From the NCBI GenBank assembly GCA_946621895.1, contig CAMOOZ010000091.1, forward strand, positions 1-6,590: a DNA stretch of 6,590 bases, written 5' to 3'. How positions within the stretch are numbered: the first letter of the stretch is position 1; each line of letters opens with the position of its first letter. The notes beneath the pieces are model-generated. The model made no database searches and was not told the origin of the DNA. It saw only the letters and a program-made list of their open reading frames with translations. The stretch comes from an uncultured Lachnospiraceae bacterium (GTDB lineage: Bacteria; Bacillota_A; Clostridia; Lachnospirales; Lachnospiraceae). Made by a program: the position numbers and the translations under genes. Positions 1 to 4,413 of this stretch are shown here, piece by piece.

Positions 1-33
1 TCACGATCATATTTTATAGTAAGCGAACAAAGC

Positions 34-66
34 AATTGCGGTTTGAGCTTGCTCAAACCCGCAATT
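34..66 (-). repeat. Bulged hairpin with GCAAGC tip (copy 1)
   Basis: On the plus strand the left arm (34-48) and right arm (51-66) pair over 15 bp around a two-base TT loop, with one unpaired C in the right arm. Read on the minus strand, the loop is AA, the tip is GC-AA-GC and the extra base (G) lies in the 5' arm. The same architecture recurs at 556-588, 1784-1802 and 4292-4328 with different stem sequences. There is no T-tract, so a simple intrinsic terminator is unlikely. No gene is visible in 1-100. Confidence 0.6.
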
Positions 67-82
67 ATTCTGCGAGCGACGA

Positions 83-117
83 TATCCAAAACGAATTTAT
101 TTAATTCGTTTTGGATA
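83..117. repeat. Perfect 15-bp inverted repeat with 5-nt loop
   Basis: Positions 83-97 are the exact reverse complement of 103-117, and the loop at 98-102 is TATTT. On the minus strand the element begins exactly where the ATPase-like reading frame loses family resemblance, and it supplies that frame's last codons and its TAA stop. No run of T follows on either strand, so it resembles an inserted or residual palindromic repeat more than a canonical terminator. Confidence 0.65.
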
Positions 118-424
118 CCTCCGGATACGCATCACCAAGCTCATCGAGAATGCGTCCCGTGAGCTTATCCAGCCCACTGCTTACACCCGTGGCCCTTTTT
201 ATAAAATCTGTCATAACAATCCTGATCACATCAAATTTACCCAAATATCTGTCCCATTCAGGATCCTTTGTCCCGGACTGACTGTGCTCTTTTCCGGCAA
301 GAAGCCTTTCTGCGAACAGCTCCCTGCTGCATGCTTCTCTGTCATAATACGCACAGATCATATCTGCAGCCATAGTCTTTCCAAACCTGCGCGGACGCGA
401 CACACTGACATACTTTTGCCTCAT
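101..424 (-). pseudogene. Remnant of AAA-family ATPase (Walker A region only)
   Basis: The frame encodes about 107 residues that begin with a Walker A-like motif, SRPRRFGKT (residues 9-17), followed by MAADMICAYYD and a helical segment. This pattern is typical of the N-terminal part of large AAA ATPases that carry a C-terminal PD-(D/E)XK-type nuclease domain (DUF1703-type, abundant in gut Clostridia and Bacteroidetes). Intact members have several hundred residues. The sequence upstream of Walker A, which normally holds a conserved start with a VDKT-like motif, is missing: an in-frame TGA lies 12 nt before the first ATG, at the border with repeat-like DNA. The Walker B region and everything beyond it are missing too, because the frame ends in the hairpin at 83-117. 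No ribosome binding site precedes the ATG. It is best read as a gene fragment truncated at both ends. The family assignment rests on motif recognition. Confidence 0.7.
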
Positions 425-426
425 GA

Positions 427-620
427 CTCGCCGTCACAAGCCACATATGGAAAAAGCGACGCATGGCTACGCTTCGCTCCCGCCATGCTCCAACCATTCG
501 GATTCCCGCGCTGCTCCGCATCGCTTCATCCTCATGGTTGGCGTTCGCCAAATATCTGAGAATGCTCATGCAAGCATGGCATTCTCAGCTACTTGGCTCA
601 CTGCTTTTTCCATATTTCGA
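427..620. repeat. Probable dispersed intergenic repeat block
   Basis: This stretch has no credible gene, although it is open in several frames on both strands. It contains internal inverted repeats: 455-462 pairs with 471-478 with one mismatch, and GCATGG at 461-466 pairs with CCATGC at about 482-487. It ends with the long hairpin 556-588. Minus-strand translations (for example MRSSAGIRMVGAWRERS, or VSQVAENAMLA in another frame) resemble spurious peptides that I recall from repetitive intergenic DNA of Lachnospiraceae. That recollection is unverified. Its left border coincides with the 5' truncation of the ATPase remnant, which suggests insertion into, or replacement of, that gene. Confidence 0.45.
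556..588 (+). repeat. Bulged hairpin with GCAAGC tip (copy 2)
   Basis: The left arm CTGAGAATGC (556-565), a bulged T at 566 and CATGC (567-571) pair perfectly with GCATG (574-578) and GCATTCTCAG (579-588) around an AA loop at 572-573. This gives 15 bp with a single unpaired base in the 5' arm. The geometry is the same as at 34-66 (minus), 1784-1802 (minus) and 4292-4328 (plus). No T-tract follows. Confidence 0.65.
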
Positions 621-643
621 TCGCCGAAGGATAACATAAGTCC

Positions 644-672
644 TTGTGTGGGAAAAACGGGTATGCTATAGT
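644..672 (+). promoter_or_regulatory. asnA promoter (extended -10)
   Basis: The -10 hexamer TATAGT (667-672) matches consensus at 5 of 6 positions and is preceded by TGC, giving an extended -10. A weak -35, TTGTGT (644-649), lies at the ideal 17-nt spacing. Transcription would start near 679, leaving a leader of about 50 nt before the asnA ATG at 728. The in-frame TTG at 644, which could extend the reading frame, is this -35 box. Confidence 0.6.
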
Positions 673-686
673 AGGAAAGATTCTGA

Positions 687-700
687 ATTTTCCGGAAAAT
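687..700. promoter_or_regulatory. 14-bp perfect palindrome in asnA leader
   Basis: ATTTTCCGGAAAAT is a perfect two-fold palindrome just downstream of the predicted start of asnA transcription (about +8 to +21). Its position and symmetry fit a repressor operator. No regulator is identifiable from the sequence, and chance cannot be excluded in AT-rich leader DNA. Confidence 0.35.
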
Positions 701-727
701 GCCGGCTATATGAAAGGAACTGAATCT

Positions 728-1735
728 ATGGGAAAACTGATCATCCCTGAAGCCTATCACTCGGCGCTGGGAATCCATGAAACGCAGATCGCGATCAAAA
801 CGGTCAAGGACTGTTTCCAGTCTCATCTGGCTGAGACACTGAATCTCCGCCGCGTCTCCGCGCCTCTCTTTGTGGACCCGGAAACCGGTCTGAACGATAA
901 TCTGAACGGCTATGAGCGCCCGGTCTCTTTTGATATCAAGGAAACAGGCCGCATGGCCGAGGTCGTCCATTCCCTGGCGAAATGGAAACGCCAGGCGCTG
1001 AAGCGCTATGATTTCCAGATCGGCGAAGGGATCTATACGGATATGGACGCGATCCGCAGGGATGAGGAAACGGATAACCTCCATTCCCTTTATGTGGACC
1101 AGTGGGACTGGGAACTGGTGATGCGCCGGGAGGACCGGAATGAGGAGTTTTTAAAGCAGATCGTCCGCCGCGTGTACAGGGCGCTTCGCCAGACGGAAAA
1201 GTACATGGCGATCCAGTATGACTATATCCAGGAGATCCTGCCGAAGGAGATCGCCTTTATCACCACGGAGGAACTGGAGGAACGCTATCCGAAGGAAACG
1301 CCGAAGGAACGGGAATATCTGGCCGCGAAGGAACACGGCGCGATCTTCCTGATGCATATCGGGGATAAGCTTCCCGGCGGAGCCCCTCACGACGGAAGAG
1401 CGCCTGACTATGACGACTGGCACTTAAACGGCGATATCATCGTCTATTATCCGGTTCTGGATATCGCCATGGAGCTTTCCTCCATGGGGATCCGGGTGGA
1501 TAAGGACGCGCTGAAGACGCAGCTGGAAAAGGCGGGCTGCATGGAAAGAATGAACCTTCCGTTCCAGCGGGCCATCCTGGAAGAGACGCTGCCCTTCACC
1601 ATCGGCGGCGGGATCGGCCAGTCCCGGATCTGCATGTTCTTCCTGCGTAAGGCGCATATCGGCGAAGTGCAGGTGTCCCTCTGGCCGGAGGAGATGATAA
1701 AGGAAGCGGAGGCAGCCGGGATCGGGCTGCTCTGA
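728..1735 (+). CDS. asnA: Aspartate--ammonia ligase (AsnA)
   Basis: This cytoplasmic enzyme makes asparagine from aspartate, ammonia and ATP, releasing AMP and pyrophosphate. It has a class II aminoacyl-tRNA-synthetase-like fold. The 335 residues match the usual family length of about 330, and hallmark blocks appear in order: VVHSLAKWKRQ (79-89), the LHSLYVDQWDWE block (118-129), RAPDYDDW (224-231), LNGDI (233-237), ELSSMGIRVD (249-258) and TIGGGIGQSR (291-300). The similarity to E. coli AsnA is obvious over the whole length, with no break. The start at 728 is chosen because an AAAGGA site lies at about 713-718 and because the family N-terminus begins here. Upstream in-frame starts (ATG at 710, TTG at 644) lack a ribosome binding site or fall in the promoter. 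The gene appears monocistronic and faces the SDR gene convergently. The call is secure; 710 remains a minor alternative start. Confidence 0.96.
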   Translation: MGKLIIPEAYHSALGIHETQIAIKTVKDCFQSHLAETLNLRRVSAPLFVDPETGLNDNLNGYERPVSFDIKETGRMAEVVHSLAKWKRQALKRYDFQIGEGIYTDMDAIRRDEETDNLHSLYVDQWDWELVMRREDRNEEFLKQIVRRVYRALRQTEKYMAIQYDYIQEILPKEIAFITTEELEERYPKETPKEREYLAAKEHGAIFLMHIGDKLPGGAPHDGRAPDYDDWHLNGDIIVYYPVLDIAMELSSMGIRVDKDALKTQLEKAGCMERMNLPFQRAILEETLPFTIGGGIGQSRICMFFLRKAHIGEVQVSLWPEEMIKEAEAAGIGLL

Positions 1736-1753
1736 GAAGCTGCGAGGATCGCA

Positions 1754-1813
1754 CGGGCGCACATCGGTATTTTGCTGCTTCCAATGCGAGCTTGCTCGCT
1801 ATGCGTGCGCCCG
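1754..1813. repeat. Nested inverted repeats downstream of asnA
   Basis: CGGGCGCAC (1754-1762) is the exact reverse complement of 1805-1813. Inside it sits a second hairpin at 1784-1802 with stem GCGAGC/GCTCGC, loop TT and one bulged T before a further AT pair. Read on the minus strand, the inner hairpin has the GC-AA-GC tip with the bulge in the 5' arm, like the copies at 34-66, 556-588 and 4292-4328. The structure lies between convergent genes and could halt transcription in either direction, but no U-tract follows on either strand, so it is not called a terminator. Confidence 0.5.
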
Positions 1814-1826
1814 GCGGTCGGAAACA

Positions 1827-1849
1827 AATTAGCGTGCAGGCACTTAATT
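1827..1849 (+). repeat. Small bulged hairpin, variant AG loop
   Basis: AATTAG (1827-1832), an unpaired C (1833) and GTGC (1834-1837) pair with GCAC (1840-1843) and TTAATT (1844-1849), with one G-T wobble, around an AG loop at 1838-1839. The geometry (two-base loop, single bulge in the 5' arm) resembles the GCAAGC-tip hairpins, but the tip differs and the stem is short, so it could be chance. The rest of the 1736-1903 spacer shows nothing else I can assign. Confidence 0.3.
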
Positions 1850-1903
1850 CGTCTCCTCTATCTTAACGCACTTTCTGAATGCCCTGCTGCCGGCTTACTT
1901 CTC

Positions 1904-2737
1904 TTACCAGCAGGTCCTGCCGCCGTCCACGATCACCGTGCTGCCGGTCATATAGGATGAAGCCTTCGAGAGCAGATAGATGATCGTCCCCTGGTATTCA
2001 TCCGCCTCCGCCATCCGGCCCATGGGGATCAGGTTGTCCAGCTTTGCGACAAAGCCCTCGTCCTGTCCGTTAAAGACGCCCGCGGGGCAAAGCGTATTCG
2101 CCCGGATCCCCTTATCCGCGTAATAAGTGGCCAGATATTTCGTCAGCCCGATCAGCCCATGCTTGATCACGGAATAGGTCACTGGCTTAATCGCCTGCTG
2201 ATCCTCCGCGAGGCCCTCCTTCCTGTAGATCCGCTGATCCGGCGCGATGATCCCCAGATCCGATGAGATATTCAGGATAACACCCTCCCTCCGCTCCGCC
2301 ATGACGGCGCCGAATACCTGTGCGCAGAACAGCGCTCCTGTCAGTCCCACAGCGATATCCTGCTCCCAGATCTGCAGGGGGAAATTCTCGAACCGGATGG
2401 CGCCCATATTCGCTGCCGGGCCCTCCATTTTCGGATTGTTCGCGGCATTATTGATCAGCCCGTATATGATCTCCTTTTCCGCAAGGAGCACATCCCGGAT
2501 CTTTTCCAGGCACGCCCTGTCCGTGATATCGGCCTGAAAGGTCTGCACCTTCGCCCCGGGCCTGTTTCCCTCCAGCTCTTTTTTTGCCTGCTCAAGGCCC
2601 CCGGCGCTGATATCCAGCAGCACCGGGATCCCTCCTGCCATCAGCACGGCGTCCGCATGCTTTCTGCCAAGCAGCCCCGCGCCTCCCGTGATGATGATCT
2701 TTTTTCCCTCCAGGGAAAACAATTCCTTCAACTCCAT
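1904..2737 (-). CDS. SDR-family NAD(P)-dependent oxidoreductase
   Basis: This is a soluble short-chain dehydrogenase/reductase of 277 residues with a single Rossmann domain. The dinucleotide-binding motif TGGAGLLG lies at 17-24, and an aspartate at the end of strand 2 (D42) suggests NAD(H) preference. ADIT is at 69-72, NNAA at 96-99, and the catalytic serine region NISSD at 156-160. The Y188-x-x-x-K192 pair (YSVIK) is followed by the CPAG loop (217-220) and a C-terminal VDGG. The Asn of the usual catalytic tetrad (vNlTG) is replaced by Gly at 131 (AVGLTG). The overall style, including the DGGRTCW tail, resembles SDRs of sugar and flagellin-glycan loci such as Campylobacter PtmA, but the substrate is unknown. 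The start is firm: GGGAGG stands six bases before the ATG. It may be last in a transcript with the two minus-strand genes upstream of it. Confidence 0.9.
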   Translation of the reverse strand: MELKELFSLEGKKIIITGGAGLLGRKHADAVLMAGGIPVLLDISAGGLEQAKKELEGNRPGAKVQTFQADITDRACLEKIRDVLLAEKEIIYGLINNAANNPKMEGPAANMGAIRFENFPLQIWEQDIAVGLTGALFCAQVFGAVMAERREGVILNISSDLGIIAPDQRIYRKEGLAEDQQAIKPVTYSVIKHGLIGLTKYLATYYADKGIRANTLCPAGVFNGQDEGFVAKLDNLIPMGRMAEADEYQGTIIYLLSKASSYMTGSTVIVDGGRTCW

Positions 2738-2750
2738 GCTTTTCCTCCCT

Positions 2751-2858
2751 GAGCCTTCGGCTCACATGAGCTTATAAATCTCACAGGTCTGTGAACCTTT
2801 GATTCAGCGATCCTGAACCTTTAGCTCAGGGATCCAGTACCTTCGGCTCACATAATCT
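2751..2858 (-). repeat. Tandem ~22-nt hairpin units before the SDR gene
   Basis: Related units begin at 2751, 2793, 2815 and 2837; the last three are spaced exactly 22 nt. On the transcribed (minus) strand each reads roughly TGAGCC-RAA-GGYTCA, a 6-bp stem closed by a three-base loop. The copy next to the SDR gene is perfect. The copies starting at 2793 and 2815 keep pairing through wobbles. The copy at 2837 is degraded. Between the first two units is another small hairpin (2781-2794, stem TCACAG/CTGTGA). The first unit abuts the SDR ribosome binding site, and the last supplies the TGA stop of the preceding reading frame. Function is unknown. Confidence 0.55.
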
Positions 2859-3423
2859 GACAGACATCTGACCGAGGATCAGATATCCGACTCCAGATGA
2901 CTGTCGTTTTGCAGACGCTTTTCGGAAAGGGTGCTGACCCCTTCATCTCTCCATATTCCTTTTTCAGCAGGAATTGCTCCTCCGGATGAACATTCTTCAG
3001 CTCGATGTATTTTACATTATCCATCGCCTCCCGGAGCTCCTGCTTACCCTGCTTTTTGGCAGGGGAAATATTGCGCACTTCCAGTTCCTTCATGGTCCTG
3101 ATGTAGGTATTCCCTTCCAGTTCGCTCATTTTGAATGCGGCCCGGTTTAATTCCTTCACCTTTTTATACTTCATCCCCGCCTGCATTTTCTCAAAGCCTG
3201 GTGCGATGGGGGAAGAGCCGCCCTGACAAAGCCTTACGCCGGACTTTCCCGCAAGCTGATAAAAAATCTGTCGATACATATAATAGAGCGGTTTATCCGC
3301 AAATCTTCCGTTCTCCCCGGGGACAAAGACAATGCCCGTAAAAATATTGAGCAGAAGCAAAATGCTGCATAGCTGCCGGCTCCTGGCCAGAAGATTTGGT
3401 TTTGGCCCCGACATCATTGCCAC
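2848..3423 (-). CDS. Hypothetical protein, one predicted membrane segment
   Basis: I do not recognise this 191-residue frame. It begins MAMMSGPKPNLLARSRQ, then has a hydrophobic segment at about residues 18-34 that could be a signal anchor or signal peptide. The remainder is hydrophilic and lysine/glutamate-rich, and probably outside the membrane. Codon choice in the middle (many GAA, AAG, GCG) resembles the neighbouring genes, which favours real coding. Against it, the first codon is GTG, followed two codons later by tandem ATGs, and none has a clear ribosome binding site. The final 20 or so residues run into repeat-like DNA (an ATCTGA/TCAGAT inverted repeat at 2866-2884), and the stop codon belongs to the hairpin array. 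It lies 93 nt after the isomerase stop and 110 nt before the SDR start. It may be a decayed or truncated gene. Confidence 0.4.
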   Translation of the reverse strand: MAMMSGPKPNLLARSRQLCSILLLLNIFTGIVFVPGENGRFADKPLYYMYRQIFYQLAGKSGVRLCQGGSSPIAPGFEKMQAGMKYKKVKELNRAAFKMSELEGNTYIRTMKELEVRNISPAKKQGKQELREAMDNVKYIELKNVHPEEQFLLKKEYGEMKGSAPFPKSVCKTTVIWSRISDPRSDVCQIM

Positions 3424-3516
3424 ACAAACGATGGATTGTGTGGAGACCCGGATCGCTCCTGTAATTATTGAAAAATCACTGTTGATATTGTTAAATCTGT
3501 AATCAATCTTTTTCTT

Positions 3517-4179
3517 TTAACTTTCTCCGAAAAACCGCTGTTCCAGCATCATGCACCAGCAATGATAGATCGGAAGGTGGAATTCCTGAATTAAATAAGT
3601 ATCCTGCTCCGGAACAATAACACATGCATCGGAAAGACCCTTCAGCTGTCCTCCGTCACGCCCGGTCAGACCGACCACACGGATCCCCATCGCTTTCGCA
3701 ACAGTTGCTGCATAACATATGTTATTGCTATTGCCGGAGGTGGATATCGCAATAAAAATATCACCCGCTTTCCCAAAGCCCAGAAGCTGCTGGGCAAAGC
3801 CGAGCTTTCCGTCCACATCATTCGCAAAAGCCGTGGACAGTCCTTCATGGGCCACAAGGGCGAGCGCGGGAAGGGGGTTTTCCAGCCGCCGGGAAAGCTC
3901 TTCCCCCCTGACGGGATTCACCCTCTTCAGCGCCTCCGCAAGCTCTGCGGGCAGCGGCCTTTTCAGGACAAAGCTCTTCATCAGCTCCCCGACGATGTGC
4001 TCCGCATCCGCGGCGGAGCCCCCGTTGCCGGCGGCAAGAAGCTTTCCTCCCTGCTCATAGGAATGCATCATCAGCAGATAACTCTCCAGGATATCCTCCC
4101 GGACGGCAGAAAGCTTCGGATAACGCTTAAGCAGCGCATCGAGAATAACGGTTTCTCTTCCATTATACTGTGTCATCAT
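3517..4179 (-). CDS. gmhA: SIS-domain sugar-phosphate isomerase, GmhA-like
   Basis: GmhA is a cytoplasmic enzyme that converts sedoheptulose 7-phosphate to D-glycero-D-manno-heptose 7-phosphate, the first step toward activated heptose for surface glycans. The 220 residues carry the SIS phosphosugar fold: GNGGSAADAEH at 51-61, STSGNSNN at 146-153 and LTGRDGG at 171-177. The four zinc ligands known in E. coli GmhA (H61, E65, Q172, H180) have equivalents here at H61, E65, Q198 and H206. Relative to E. coli (192 residues) there is an insertion of about 25 residues around 72-104, rich in Leu, Arg and Glu. The ATG at 4179 is chosen because GAGG lies seven bases upstream; the in-frame TTG at 4206 lies about four bases from the predicted transcript start. 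No other heptose genes (hddA, hddC, gmhB) are visible, so a related sugar phosphate is possible as substrate. Confidence 0.85.
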   Translation of the reverse strand: MMTQYNGRETVILDALLKRYPKLSAVREDILESYLLMMHSYEQGGKLLAAGNGGSAADAEHIVGELMKSFVLKRPLPAELAEALKRVNPVRGEELSRRLENPLPALALVAHEGLSTAFANDVDGKLGFAQQLLGFGKAGDIFIAISTSGNSNNICYAATVAKAMGIRVVGLTGRDGGQLKGLSDACVIVPEQDTYLIQEFHLPIYHCWCMMLEQRFFGES

Positions 4180-4186
4180 GATCTTA

Positions 4187-4190
4187 CCTC
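4187..4190 (-). promoter_or_regulatory. Ribosome binding site fixing the isomerase start
   Basis: GAGG on the minus strand sits seven bases before the ATG at 4179. This decides against the longer reading from the TTG at 4206. Confidence 0.65.
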
Positions 4191-4216
4191 GGCTGTTCCG
4201 TGACAATTTCTTATCT

Positions 4217-4225
4217 ATTATAGCA
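4217..4225 (-). promoter_or_regulatory. Extended -10 promoter for the isomerase gene
   Basis: On the minus strand TGC-TATAAT is a perfect extended -10. No good -35 is visible 16-18 nt upstream. Transcription should begin near 4210, giving a leader of about 30 nt before the ATG at 4179 and reading through the isomerase and possibly the two genes after it. Confidence 0.6.
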
Positions 4226-4291
4226 GAAAAGGGAGGACTTCACACCGCAGAAGGAATACAATCTTTCATGCAGGAACAGGGAATTGCGGAT

Positions 4292-4328
4292 GGAAACGAA
4301 TTATAGTGCAAGCATTATATTCGTTTCC
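4292..4328 (+). repeat. Bulged hairpin with GCAAGC tip (copy 3, largest)
   Basis: GGAAACGAAT (4292-4301), one extra T, and ATAGTGC (4303-4309) pair with GCATTAT (4312-4318) and ATTCGTTTCC (4319-4328) around an AA loop (4310-4311). This gives 17 bp with a single G-T wobble and one bulge in the 5' arm. It lies between two divergent promoters and covers the -35 region of the plus-strand sensor gene, so it might act as an operator, although its shape matches the other hairpins of the window. Confidence 0.65.
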
Positions 4329-4334
4329 TATTTA

Positions 4335-4343
4335 TGATATACT
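4335..4343 (+). promoter_or_regulatory. Extended -10 promoter for the propeller sensor gene
   Basis: TG-A-TATACT is an extended -10 (TATACT matches the -10 consensus at 5 of 6). The region 17 nt upstream has no good -35 and lies in the right arm of the palindrome at 4292-4328. Transcription would begin near 4350, leaving a leader of about 64 nt. Confidence 0.5.
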
Positions 4344-4359
4344 CGAAGGGACAGTGATC

Positions 4360-4386
4360 CGGATATGCGCAGATCGCGTGTATCCG
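4360..4386 (+). promoter_or_regulatory. Hairpin in the leader of the sensor gene
   Basis: CGGATATGCGC (4360-4370) pairs with GCGTGTATCCG (4376-4386) over 11 bp with two G-U wobbles and a five-base loop. It falls within the predicted leader, about 20 nt before the ribosome binding site GAGGG (4405-4409). It may stabilise the mRNA or tune translation. No U-tract follows, so attenuation is not evident. Confidence 0.4.
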
Positions 4387-4413
4387 CAAAAAGGGGTTAA
4401 AAGCGAGGGAAAA

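Noticed and set aside
101..424. Active defence or nuclease ATPase
   Set aside because: Only the Walker A region remains; the sequence before it, the Walker B region and the nuclease domain are absent.
342..569. 75-residue minus-strand reading frame and overlapping plus-strand frames (284-559, 423-671)
   Set aside because: No ribosome binding site, composition dominated by Arg/Ser/Ala as in translated repeats, and overlap with the ATPase remnant and the repeat block.
644..727. N-terminal extension of asnA from a TTG at 644
   Set aside because: The TTG coincides with the -35 box of a good extended -10 promoter, transcription would start near 679, and the 28 extra residues do not resemble the AsnA N-terminus.
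566..1084. 172-residue minus-strand frame
   Set aside because: Antisense shadow of asnA; its last residues fall in the repeat block.
1424..1827. Antisense frames of 112, 126 and 62 residues
   Set aside because: They overlap the highly conserved C-terminal half of asnA on the opposite strand and have no family signal.
2751..2858. CRISPR array
   Set aside because: Units are adjacent at 22 nt with no unique spacers, and each is a mini-hairpin that diverges from the next.
3421..3442. Inverted repeat CACACAA/TTGTGTG as a terminator or operator
   Set aside because: Only 7 bp with an 8-base loop, no T-tract, and no promoter identified next to it.
3424..3516. Promoter for the hypothetical gene (TTAACA and AATAAT on the minus strand)
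   Set aside because: The spacing would be 19 nt with no TG extension; too weak to call.
3719..4203. Plus-strand frames of 113 and 118 residues
   Set aside because: Antisense shadows of the isomerase gene, where all the conserved motifs are on the minus strand.
4180..4206. Upstream TTG start for the isomerase
   Set aside because: It lies about four bases from the predicted transcript start, and a proper ribosome binding site precedes the ATG at 4179.
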